Shown: piece after piece, positions 1-8,880 of the stretch
Layout of the letters: each line of letters opens with the position of its first letter
How positions within the stretch are numbered: position 1 is the first letter of the stretch
Origin: Oncomelania hupensis
Taxonomy: Eukaryota; Mollusca; Gastropoda; Littorinimorpha; Pomatiopsidae
NCBI GenBank assembly: GCA_036898135.1
Contig: CM072527.1
Coordinates: 33,616,560-33,680,559, forward strand
DNA: 64,000 bases
Reading direction: 5' to 3'
Program-made: the position numbers and the translations under genes
The notes under the pieces: generated by a model
Told to the model about the DNA's origin: nothing
Database searches by the model: none
Seen by the model: only the letters and a program-made list of their open reading frames with translations

Positions 1-54
1 TAATGGTGGTTTGATGGTGGTCTTTGCCCACTTGGCGTTGCCACAGAGCTCCAC

Positions 55-264
55 GTAAGTTTAGGAATGAGTCAAACAGTCTGTGCCACAGGCGCTTGTA
101 TCTGGATACGCGAGCGCATATGCCTGTGGCGGCTCTCCCTTTGGTTATCTAAGGAAATGCGTCAAAGGCATAGGCGCTCGCGTATCCACATACAAGCGCC
201 TGTGGTCTGTGTCCACCCCTCCCCTCCTATTCCCCCTCCTCCCTGTTTATGACTACTTCAACAG
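55..264 (+). other. Candidate 5'UTR intron, peptide gene copy A
   Basis: A consensus donor GTAAGT begins at 55. A strong acceptor lies at 264: a C/T-rich tract (about 211-246), a branch-like TATGAC, then CAG. The ATG of the signal exon follows 78 bases later. The donor and acceptor motifs recur at the same offsets in copies B and C. Splicing is inferred; bases 1-54 would be the end of a non-coding first exon. Confidence 0.45.
87..204. repeat. Long inverted repeat (hairpin) upstream of copy A
   Basis: The arms 87-125 and 166-204 are 39 bases each and complementary except for two positions, with a 40-base spacer. The outer arm ends are CACAGGCGC and GCGCCTGTG. The same hairpin sits at the same offset in copies B (32493-32610) and C (55929-56046). 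It lies inside the candidate 5'UTR intron. It could be an old miniature transposon, an RNA hairpin or a cruciform; the sequence does not decide. Confidence 0.8.
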
Positions 265-341
265 TTGAATTTGAGCTACTTCCTGTGTGCTTGTGTCCTT
301 CGCTATCGCTGTACCAAGGTCTGCGTTCGCTGCCTGGAAAG

Positions 342-447
342 ATGAAGCTGTTCTTGCTGATGTTGGTGACCATGCTGCTAGCTGTCAATGTCTGGGGCAA
401 TTTGTTTGCTGATCTTAAGAACATTTTACCAAAAGGTTTCTTTGTAG
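342..447 (+). CDS. Signal-peptide exon of a secreted cysteine-rich peptide, copy A
   Basis: The exon starts at an ATG after GGAAAG and encodes a classic secretion signal: MKLF, a hydrophobic core rich in Leu, Met and Val, then a likely cleavage after Val-Trp-Gly near residue 19. About 16 pro-region residues follow. I end it at the donor AG|GTATCA (447|448), giving 106 nt, so the next exon starts in phase 1. The boundary is supported by comparison with copy B. There are no changes in the 57-nt signal, nine changes in seven codons (all replacements) in the next 49 nt, then only one change in the 44 nt after the donor. Unspliced, the frame would stop at 491. The terminal cysteine exon 6.6 kb downstream on the same strand is the likely partner. 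Organisation resembles conotoxin-type genes; target and activity are unknown. Confidence 0.75.
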
Positions 448-600
448 GTATCAGTTTTATTCATGCAGATGTCGAGGTTGGTTTGTTTTGATCTTCTTCA
501 CCGAAATTATAAGAGAAAAAAAAAATGTCAAAGAAATGAGCTACAATTACTGCTTTGCCAGCCTCACACATAACTCAAATTGTATGTTATCTACAGAAGT

Positions 601-1190
601 ACCCCCGTTGGGGTGCCGGGGGTTTCAGTATAAATAGTATCCCCACTTTCTGGAAATTTAGTGCTTTAAATTCCCACTGTCGCTGTCTTTCTCATTTGCT
701 CTTTCTCATTCCTCCTCTGTTCTATCAATCTGCTATACTATCGTCTTCTTCGCTAGACCAGTCTCCTACCTTTTTTCTTGAAAACTCTTCCGGGACAAGA
801 CTCCTTATTTTTGTATGAGGTCTGTTGGATCAGCTTGGGAGTGTTGGACGCTTTCTGCCGGGTGGTCACTAGGGCTTTCTATGATGTTATTATTTAGCAA
901 TATAGGCATTTTGTATGTATGTGTTTTGTTGATAATTTATAATGATGTTTGTATTCTATATTTTGTTTTTGTAACCGGGGGTTCGAGTAGTTGGGGTAAA
1001 GCCTCGGCCGTCCCCTGCATGGGATGTCTTTATTGTAAAGTGACTGGCCGGTGGAGGGCATTCAATTTTCCCACTAGGGTTGTTTCAGCAGATCTTTTAT
1101 GTGGATCGGGGGTTGTCCGGTCCTGATTTGGCTCGGAAGAGTCCGCTGGACCTAAAGCAACAATAAATCAATCAATCAATCAATCAATCA
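601..1190 (+). mobile_element. Alpha-family retroposon (590 bp) with target duplication
   Basis: This insertion is absent from the same intron of copies B and C. A 12-bp duplication, ATCTACAGAAGT, flanks it (589-600 and 1191-1202). It begins near CCCCCGTTGGGG, carries a TATA-box-like AGTATAAATAG, and ends with CCTAAAGCAACAATAAATC plus an (AATC)n tail. No credible protein is encoded. It is 5'-truncated relative to the 697-bp copy at 17645-18341. The duplication and 3' simple-repeat tail point to LINE-driven retroposition. I do not recognise the family by name. Confidence 0.75.
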
Positions 1191-1349
1191 ATCTACAGAA
1201 GTTATACCATAAGGTTCGCCAGCTGGTAAAAACGAACGAACGGAACTTGTATGTTTCAAAGGCATGGTGGTTACATGACAAAATAATACAGTTTACGTGT
1301 TTGCAATATTTTCTTTGGATTGAATGTAACGGTATTCTGTGTTCCACAG

Positions 1350-1390
1350 ATGAACTTGCTCTGGCCTTTCCACAAGAGTTATTATTATCT
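1350..1390 (+). other. Candidate middle (pro-region) exon remnant, copy A
   Basis: A credible acceptor, TTCTGTGTTCCACAG, ends at 1349. In the phase left by the signal exon the next 13 or so codons are open and acidic/hydrophobic, then a TAA appears at 1391-1393, where an RTE-like LINE fragment begins. No GT donor precedes the stop. The same arrangement occurs at 33153 (B) and 56589 (C). Either the LINE removed the end of a real exon before the gene was duplicated, or this is not an exon. The true middle exon must have a length of 2 modulo 3 to join the two coding exons in frame. Confidence 0.3.
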
Positions 1391-1394
1391 TAAT

Positions 1395-2438
1395 TTAAAT
1401 GAACAACGAGACAAATGACAGGGGTCTGAGACTCTTGGAGTTTGCCAGATACAACAATCTGACACTGGTAAACACGCTTGGTCTCCATAAAAAATCCAGA
1501 CAATGGACATGGCACAGTCCCGGCGGGGAGCATCACAACCAGATCGACTACATCCTGGTCAAGAAACGCTTCAGATCAAGCATCAATATTGGCAGGACAC
1601 GCAACCTATCCAGGAGCAGACATCGGAAGTGATCACGATCTCGTGATGATGTCTTTCCGGCTCCACTTGAAGAGAGTAAACACAGCAAAGTGCACTCGAC
1701 TGAAGTTCGACATGGACAAACTGCAAGGCCCTGAGGTGGCAGAAATATTTCAGGCCACAATTGGAGGTAAATTTGCACCACTGCTCATTTTGGGGGCTGG
1801 TGAAGTAGATGCCAACACCATGACCACCACCTCCAACTCAGCTGTAACAGATGCCGCCACTGAGATCCTCAGTAAGCACCGGCTAAAGAGGAGGCCGTGG
1901 ATCACACCTGAACTTTTGGATCTGTGTGATAAACGAAGAAAGATGAAAAACAAAAAAAATACCTCACGGGACCGGGAGCTGATGCCTACCGCAAAATCAA
2001 CAGTGACATCCGAAAAGGCATGCGCACAGCAAAGGAGAACTGGATAGAAGATAAATGCCAGGAAATAGATAACAGTCTGAATAAGAACAACAGCAAGAAG
2101 GCCTACCAGACTGTAAAGTGGCCGACAGGTGTTAAACAGCCCAAGATCTCCACGATCCAAAGCAAGTCTGGCATATGCCTTACAGAAGAACAAGAAGTCT
2201 TGGACAGATGGACAGATTACTGTTTTGACCTTTACAACCACACACCAAACGGAGACCCATTAGTTCTAGCATGTCCCGAGAACAGAGAAGAAGAAGAAAT
2301 CCTCCCAATTCTCGGAGAAGAAGTTGAGACAGCAGTGCAATCGCTGAAGAAAGGTAAGTCAGGGGGAGTGGACAACATACCAGCGGAACTGTTTTAAGCA
2401 GGGGGAGAAGCGATGACTGACGCTCTCACCATTATCTG
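1395..2438 (+). mobile_element. RTE-like LINE fragment: endonuclease end and start of RT (copy A)
   Basis: Translations in shifting frames give the end of an apurinic-type endonuclease (RLLEFARYNNL, TWHSPGG, NQIDYILVKKRFRSS, then SDHDLVMM) followed by the linker and the start of reverse transcriptase (KKGKSGGVDNIPAELF). The frame changes near 1630 and 2040, so it is dead. It is 5'-truncated and is cut at the 3' side by the LTR fragment at 2439. Equivalent fragments occur in copies B and C. Confidence 0.8.
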
Positions 2439-3576
2439 TGTTACACGGTTGTTGTTTTTATCAATGGTTGATTCAGTCCCGATGCTTGAATCTTGATAAG
2501 TGTAACACAGATTCGTTTATCCACGCAACCTGTTCACTCAGCGACAAGGCAGGAGTCGTTGTTTGAAGTTTTCCAACTTTATTCAGCATACATCAACAGC
2601 TGCATACAAGATCACTTTCCGAAAATCACTTCAAAGATCATCATCAAAAATCTACATAAATCAATCACCTTTTCACTCTTTAAACAGACACAGTGCACCA
2701 TTTATAGGCCTATAGTCTCTCTATAATCGAGAGAAAGTTCGAACATTCCAGCATGGCGGAACTATGCACTGTCTGACGTCATATAACCTTATTTATGTTA
2801 GAAGAATGTCTGAGATATTAGTAGATTTATCTAGATGCTTCGGTCGATAGTAAACAAGTAAATTCTAGAAAATTCTCCAGTAATATTGACCAACGAAGGT
2901 CTTCAGTGGCGTAGTCGTCTTGCCTCTCTTAACCTGGGCTCTGATGTTGACAGCACTGACGATCTGTGGTCGGCAGGCTGAGCCGGAGTAGCCATATTAT
3001 CCCGTAGCAGCTCTGTAAGGTCTCCATCGGGAAATGGCATTGGATCCTCCTCCGCAACCTCGACCTGTTGAGTTGAGGCAGGACTCCACTCTGGATAGGG
3101 GTCGTCGGGTCGTCTCGTGCCGTCGATACTCCCGATCATCAAATCGTACAACGGCTTCTTCAGGCAAACCGCTTCTACTTCGACTTGAATTTTCGCAACT
3201 GGGGCTTTCACACATTTGCTATCGGGCATGAGTGTTTATTTAGAATCGCCAGGGAACTATTCTTTAGTGATTAGATCTTCTCTGACGATGACCCCACGGC
3301 AGCCTGAGTCTCTTAGGACCGTTACTTCGCGATTTCCGACAGGTCCCCTGGAAACAAGCATGTTCTGTATGGTCACCGCTATGCTGGCGACGACGGGGAT
3401 GGATTTCCCGTTGGCAATGAGAAGTTGGCCATCGGTCATGCACTCTTGCACATCAGCAAGAGTAGCTGTGCGCTCGGTCTCACTCGGAAGAATGACGCTC
3501 CCGCTGCACACTTGATGGTCAGAGCTACTGGTTTGCCGTCGATTGAAGAAACGCCTCTATCGGTTGCCCGCCGTTG
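2439..3576 (-). mobile_element. Gypsy-type LTR retroelement remnant: protease region plus part of an LTR (copy A)
   Basis: From 2439 the sequence TGTTACACGG matches the end of the LTR seen whole at 52162-52746, and LTR-like sequence runs to about 2895. Beyond it, the minus strand encodes an aspartic-protease region in two frames. About 3511-3257 contains VLRDSGCRGVIV with the DSG active-site triad, and about 3229-2903 contains KPLYDLMIG. Protease directly beside an LTR means the rest of pol has been deleted. It interrupts the RTE fragment at CACCATTATCTG. Confidence 0.7.
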
Positions 3577-3855
3577 TTAGTTATTCATTGTTTACAGGGT
3601 CCAGCGGACTGCAAAGAACCGAATCAGGACCACAAAATCAAGACCACAACTTCGCTAAAAGATGACTCACCCCTGATCCGCAAAAAAGATCTGCCGAAAC
3701 AACCCTAGTGGTAACACTGAAGGCACTCCACCAGACGGTCACTTTACAATAAAGAAATCCCACACATGGGACGCTGAGGCTATACTCTAATTAATCGAAC
3801 CCCAGTTTACAAAAACAAAATAGAATACAATCATTATAAAATATCAACAAAACAC
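3577..3855 (-). mobile_element. Alpha-family fragment, subfamily 2 (copy A)
   Basis: On the minus strand this ends with CAGTCCGCTGGACCCTG, TAAACAATGAATAACTAA, the alternative tail of the alpha family. It runs back through the conserved AAAGATCTGC and TTTACAATAAAG (plus-strand) segments. It is the 3' half of the element only, abutting the RTE fragment that follows. Confidence 0.65.
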
Positions 3856-4258
3856 TTATCCCTATCCTATCCTGTCCCGTAACCCGAAGGTCGTAGGGGC
3901 ACCACAGATGATCGTTTAACCAGCATACTCCATTTTTCTCTGTCCTCAGCCTCCCTGATGGCTTCGCTCAGTGTCAAACTACTCCATTCTCGAATGTTGT
4001 CCTCCCACCTCTTTTTCGGCCTCCCTCTTCTTCTACCTTCTTGCACTGTGCCTTGCAGAATAGTCTTTTCAAGGCCTGATGATCTGGTGACGTGGCCATA
4101 CCATCGGAGTTTCCGTTTCTTCACCACTGTGAGCAGGTCATCGTGTTGTCCAATGGCTTGTGTGATGGTCTGTCGGACTTCGTCGTTGGTGATGTGTTGG
4201 GTATAAGAAATTCCCAGAAGTCTTCTGTAGCACCTCATCTCCATGCTTTGTATTCTTC
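3856..4258 (-). mobile_element. RTE-like LINE 3' end (copy A)
   Basis: The minus strand from 4244 to 3867 is an open frame of 125 residues covering the C-terminus of an RTE-type protein: RRLLGISYTQHITNDEVRQ, LRWYGHVTRSSGL, RRRGRPKKRWEDNIREW, and an end at GYGTG followed by a stop. The (GGATA)n-type tail is at 3858-3872, read as CCTATCCTATCC on the plus strand. It is severely 5'-truncated. Confidence 0.8.
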
Positions 4259-4261
4259 ATT

Positions 4262-4957
4262 GGGGATCCCCCTTGGGGTCATGTGCAATCTTGCCACTGT
4301 AGACTGTTCTAACCTATAAAGGGAAAAGTGAAAGCCCCAGTTGAAAACCTGTCTTGACTTTGTAGGCATGACCGATTCACTGCGGCAACAGTACCCCCGT
4401 TGGGATGCCGGGGGTTTCAGTATAAATAGTATCCCCACTTTCTGGCAATTTAGTGCTTTAAATTCCCACTGTCGCTGTCTTTCTCATTTGCTCTTTCTCA
4501 TTCCTGCTCTGTTCTATTGATGTGCTATACTATCGTCTTCTTCGCTATACCAGTCATCTACCTTTTTTCTTGAAAACTCTTCCGGGACAAGACTCCTTGT
4601 TCGTGTATGAGGTCTGTTGGATCAGCTTGGGAATGTTGGACGCTTTCTGCCAGGTGGTCACTAGGGCTTCCTATGATGTTATTATTTAGCAATGTAGGCA
4701 TTTTATATGTATGTGTTTTGTTGATAATTTATAATGATGTTTGTATTCTAGTTTGTTTTTGTAAACGGGGGTTCGATTAGTTGGGGTAAAGCCTCAGCCG
4801 TCCCATGCGTGGGATGTCTTTATTGTAAAGTGACTGGCTGGTGGAGGGCATTCAGTTTTTCCCCTAGGGTTGTTTCAGCCGATCTTTTATGCGGATTGGG
4901 GGTTGTCCGGTCCTGATTTGGCTCGGAAGAGTCCGCTGGACCTAAAGCAACAATTAC
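4262..4957 (+). mobile_element. Alpha-family retroposon, near full length
   Basis: It starts close to CCCCTTGGGGTCATG and contains an inner inverted repeat around CTATAAAGGGAA, then CCCCCGTTGGG and AGTATAAATAG. It ends at CCTAAAGCAACAAT with a short ATGTA-type tail instead of (AATC)n. The length is close to the 697-bp copy with a target duplication at 17645-18341. It is non-coding. Confidence 0.7.
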
Positions 4958-4971
4958 GTAATGTAATGTAT

Positions 4972-5901
4972 CATTGGAGATCTGCTGTGAGGGTCCATGC
5001 TTCGCAAGCATATAGGAAGATGGAGATGACAAGGGAGCGCAGCAGTCTTACTTTGGAATGTAGACTGATGGTCCTGTCTTTCCAAATGGGCTTCAACCTT
5101 GTCAGGGCAGCAGTTGCTTGTGCGATCCTGGAGAGGACTTCCTGTCGGGACCCATTGTCTGATACAATGGCTCCTAAATATTTGAAGCTATGCACTGTGT
5201 TGAGGGATTGGCCTTGGACTTTGATGTCCGTGTTGATGCCATTGGTGTTGTTGGTCATCATTTTGGTCTTCTCTGCACTTATTTCCATTCCATAGGCTCT
5301 GGAGGTGGTGGCAAGCCTCTGTACCAGATGTTCAAGTTCTTGTTCCTCTCCAGCCAATCCATCAATGTCATCTGCAAAACGGAGATTGGAGATTGCTCTA
5401 CCCCCTATGCTGACTGTGCCTTCATGATCTGCAAGAGCATCTGACATGATGCGCTCTAGGAAGATGTTGAAGAGTGTTGGAGAGAGTAGGCATCCTTGAC
5501 GCCGATTGTTGTTCTGAACCAGTTCCCGATGGCGCTGTTGTGGAGGACTGCACTGGTAGCCTTGTCATACAGGCTTTTGATGACTTCAATAATGTTAGGG
5601 CTGATGTTGTACACTTTCATTGTTGCCCATAGAGCTGCATGCCAGACTCGGTCAAACGCCTTCTTGAAGTCTATGAACACATGATATAGATGTTGTTGGT
5701 GCTGTAGGTATTTCTCACAGATTATTCTGAGGTTGAAAATCTGCTCAGTGGTACTTCGCCCTGCCCTGAATCCTGCTTGTTCTTCAGCTATGATTTGTTC
5801 AGCTTGGGGTTTCAATCTGTTGAGTATTATTTTCAGGAGGACCTTGCTGGGATGGCTGATGAGGCTGATGGTGCGGTAATTTTCACACTCCTGAAGGTTA
5901 C
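4972..5901 (-). mobile_element. RTE-like LINE fragment: reverse transcriptase core
   Basis: Minus-strand frames give ECENYRTISLISH, EEQAGFRAGRSTTEQIFNLR, FIDFKKAFDRVWH, then, after a frame break near 5450-5500, FADDIDGLAGEEQ (the FADD catalytic box), KTKMMTNNTNG and SFKYLGAIVSDNGS. The frame break and missing ends make it non-functional. It is fused at 5902 to an alpha fragment, a junction repeated at 43413 in copy B. Confidence 0.8.
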
Positions 5902-6227
5902 CAACAAAACACATACATATAAAATGTCTACATTGCCAAATAACATCATAGGAAGACCCATGACAATTTGGCAGAAAGCGTCCAAAATTCCTACGCTGAT
6001 CCAACATACCTCACATACAAATAAGGAGTTTTGTCCCGGAAGAGTTTTCAAGAAAAAAGGTAGGTGACTGGTCTAGCGAAGAAGAAGATAGTATAGTAGA
6101 TTGATAGAACAGAGTAGGAATGAGAAAGAACAAAGGAGAAAGACAGCGACAGTGGGAATTTAAAGCACTAAATTTTCAGAAAGTTGGGATACTATTTATA
6201 CTAAAACCCTGGAACCCCTACGGTGGG
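5902..6227 (-). mobile_element. Alpha-family fragment (5' half)
   Basis: On the minus strand this contains AGTATAAATAGTATCCCAAC and the pyrimidine-rich CCTACCTTTTTTCTTG block of the alpha family. It lacks the GGACCTAAAG 3' end. It is joined to RTE sequence on both sides. Confidence 0.6.
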
Positions 6228-6490
6228 CTTATGGAGGACTGCACTGGTAGCCTTGTCATACAGGCTTTTGATTACTTCAATAATTTTAGGGATGATGTTG
6301 TACACTCTCATGGTTGCCCACAGAGCTGCATGCCAGATTCGGTCAAACGCCTTCTTGAAGTCTACGAACACATTATATAGATGTTGGTGCTGGATGTGAT
6401 CTGAGGTTGAAAATCTGCTCAGTGGCAATTCGCTCTGCCCTGAATCTTGCTTGTTCTTCAGCTATGATTTCTTCAGCGTGGGGTTTCATG
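6228..6490 (-). mobile_element. RTE-like LINE fragment (RT fingers region)
   Basis: The minus strand encodes FVDFKKAFDRIWHAALWATMR and SLYDKATSAVLH, a second, diverged and internally deleted copy of the RT segment at 4972-5901. Similar fragments lie in the same position upstream of the cysteine exons of copy B (44831-45080) and copy C (59401-59950). Confidence 0.7.
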
Positions 6491-6903
6491 TAGTGAAAAG
6501 CGCGTATATAACATCCAGTATTCATATATTTATTATGTAGACAGACCGATATTTGGCTCGTTCTGATTCCCGACTGTTTTAAAGTATTTCCAGAAATACA
6601 ACAACTATCGGAGCCATGCGGAGGCGAGCATTTGACCCTTGAACCACTGTGCGTCACTGATGTTCTGCACTTTCTCATTCGCCGTGTCATAAGCCGGGCA
6701 ACCGCCTCAATATACACACCTAGTACCTACATAATGTGGACATTATATATAAATATGAGTATGAGGCGCCATTTGTAAATTAAATTATTATTGTTATGAT
6801 CTTGATAGAACATAGATTTTACTTGTATAAACGAAATTAAGACTCTGGAGTGAGACCGACTTGTTCAGGCAAACTGGAAGTGACCTCTTCTTACTGCTAT
6901 GTG

Positions 6904-6993
<90 letters not shown>

Positions 6994-7050
6994 AATAAGG
7001 GGTAGGTGTCACTTTGTTTTCTCCTAAATGTTTGGTGGCTTTTGTTGCAG
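6491..7050 (+). other. Intron 3' part before cysteine exon A, with (TTA)n microsatellite
   Basis: This is single-copy-like sequence conserved among the three gene copies. It contains a pure (TTA)n tract at about 6904-6993 and ends with the acceptor TTTTGTTGCAG at 7050. No coding sequence is seen. The tract ends about 57 bases before the exon in this copy. Confidence 0.7.
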
Positions 7051-7179
7051 GAGCTTATCCCCAATTATAATTGTGCGGACCAACACCAACCTTGTGGTAA
7101 TAATCCTGCGGCAAAATTCCAGCGTTGTTGCACCAAAATGAGTTGTTTTGGCGATTGGAGATGCGAACACAATTCGTAG
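7051..7179 (+). CDS. Terminal exon: mature cysteine-rich (ICK-like) peptide, copy A
   Basis: The exon follows an acceptor (TTGTTGCAG) and is open for 42 codons to a TAG at 7177-7179. Its six cysteines are spaced C-X6-C-X10-C-C-X4-C-X5-C, the C-C-CC-C-C order shared by inhibitor-cystine-knot peptides and framework VI/VII conotoxins; the ten-residue second loop is on the long side. Conserved features with copies B and C are the CAD start, QPCG, NP, AKF, RCCT and WRC. Between them 15 of 42 residues differ, all by replacement changes, while the 159 bases after the stop are identical to copy B. The start is phase 0, so a middle exon is needed between it and the phase-1 signal exon. It is probably secreted with three disulfides. 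Activity is unknown; a non-venom defence or hormone role is possible. Confidence 0.8.
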   Translation, partial: ELIPNYNCADQHQPCGNNPAAKFQRCCTKMSCFGDWRCEHNS

Positions 7180-7622
7180 TTTCGGAAGTGCTAGTAACAA
7201 TACTGTGCGGACAGCGACTGACTTTACTATGGTGCTGTTCTGCTTTTGTTTGCTCCATTGTCACCTGCTGTTTTATATGTTACAATGTGTTTTGAGATGT
7301 GTTCTGTTATTTCATTTGTCCAGTCTGCCATTGTCATTTCCTTACGTATCTGTTATTTTGTAGGCCTACGTAGTTGGTTTAAACAAAGAAGGTAAGTGTT
7401 TTTAATGGGACGCCTCCTTAGCATTTTACCATGTATCGTTGTTAGTGTCTCTAAATGGCCCAAGGCTCGGAGACGTCCATTTGTATTGTCCATCCAGTGG
7501 CACTTTGTAATTCATGACTGTCCAAAATGTGCTACTCGTTGCGTTTAACTATCTGGTTAATAGGCTGCTTCTGCTCTGTCAACGTGAAATAAAATATGAA
7601 CAAAATAAACGGAGGTGTTTGT
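7180..7622 (+). other. 3'UTR of copy A with polyadenylation signals
   Basis: Two AATAAA hexamers lie at 7588-7593 and 7604-7609, about 410-430 bases after the stop, in a region closely conserved with copies B and C. The transcript end is inferred. Confidence 0.6.
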
Positions 7623-7640
7623 CACACACACACACACACA
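7623..7640. repeat. (CA)n microsatellite, short allele
   Basis: About nine CA units follow the polyadenylation signals. The same tract is longer in copy B (46440-46474) and longest in copy C (61079-61128). Confidence 0.9.
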
Positions 7641-8271
7641 TTTTTGTAGAAACGACGTTGTGATGACTGTTGTGAAACTCTACATACATTATTTTGACAC
7701 TTTCCATTTTTGACATTATTTTGACATTTTCATTTTTTTGAAGCTATCCCTAACCCTAACCCAAACCCTAACACATCTGTAACTCTACCGGAACACTATT
7801 TTGACGTCAAAATAACGGAGCGGTCAAAAAAAGTCAAAAGAAAGTATGTTGAGTTTCAAGTGTATGTCAGAGTAACATCGTTCCTAAATGCCCACCCACC
7901 CACACACGTTTTTATTCTGATATCAATTTATTTCACACATGATTAAAACAACTGCAACAGATGATCGGGAAGAGACAAAATAACGACGAAAAACACACTA
8001 CAAAATACAATAACCAGTAACAGGATGAAATTCAAACAACAACGGTAGTTCTCCAAAGATAAAATATATAATATATACTTATTCCACAGTTCAGAAGAAG
8101 AGCACAAGACTAATGATACTAACTTGAAATTACCCAACAGAAAACAAAAGAAGAAAATTATTAATAAATGTTATACCATGTAAATCCACAGGATTCCATT
8201 TTATGCAATGAAAATAAAAGTAGAAAAAATCTGCCAGAAATGTCAAGGAGAAGGAGGGCGAGAGAAAAAGT

Positions 8272-8275
<4 letters not shown>
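7641..8275. other. Non-coding flank shared by the three gene copies
   Basis: No gene is seen. It contains a short telomere-like CCCTAACCC patch near 7748-7773 and AT-rich sequence that aligns with 46475-47100 and 61129-61596. Confidence 0.6.

Positions 8276-8332
<57 letters not shown>
8276..8332. repeat. (GA)n microsatellite
   Basis: This is a nearly pure run of about 28 GA units. In copy B the corresponding place carries a LINE insertion (47101-49875) beside a short GA run. Confidence 0.95.
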
Positions 8333-8335
<3 letters not shown>

Positions 8336-8880
8336 AGGAGAGAAAAATATTAAATAATTAAAAATATATATATTTACCATCTATTCTTGATTGCATTCAG
8401 AAACACAAAGTTGAAAGAACTAATGAAAATTGCAAAACAACAGTAAGTTCACAATTCTTCACTGCTGTATTCAAACAAAAACATTACTATATCAAATAAA
8501 TAAGCAACAGTTCTCAAAGCAATAAATTAATTAATTAATAAGAAAACAAAGTAAAAAAAAATAAATAAAGCAGACGGGTGTTGTCGGGGTAATGCCTTTA
8601 GACAAAATAATTATACAAATTCTTACAAGAAAAAAAATTTTAAACGGCAAAAGTATTTAATTGAAATGTATAATTATAAAGTGACTATCGGACTATCTCA
8701 ACATATAAGATAACTAGTCTTAAACATAATTTAAGAACCTCTATCTGTCCTACTTGAAATTTCTGGCAGTTTCTCAATAATAAAGGGCTCAGAGAGAGCA
8801 TTGGAGCGGGGAGGGGGGAAAGAATTATTTTAAAAAAAACCAACAGATCCTCTAAATGTTGTCTTACTAGTCAATGTAAG
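8333..8880. other. AT-rich non-coding sequence ending at a retroelement target site
   Basis: No coding signal is seen. It aligns with 49926-50540 of copy B. The last five bases, GTAAG (8876-8880), are duplicated after the Gypsy element at 16965-16969. Confidence 0.6.

Noticed and set aside
87..204. CRISPR-like or phage attachment structure
   Set aside because: It is a single inverted repeat per gene copy in a eukaryotic intron, with no repeat-spacer array.
67..268. Short protein genes across the hairpin region upstream of the signal exon
   Set aside because: Overlapping small frames cross a palindrome and a candidate intron with splice sites. They have no domain and exist because the region is GC-richer.
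7748..7773. Interstitial telomeric repeat
   Set aside because: Only two or three imperfect CCCTAA-like units are present, in all gene copies, too few to suggest telomere capture.
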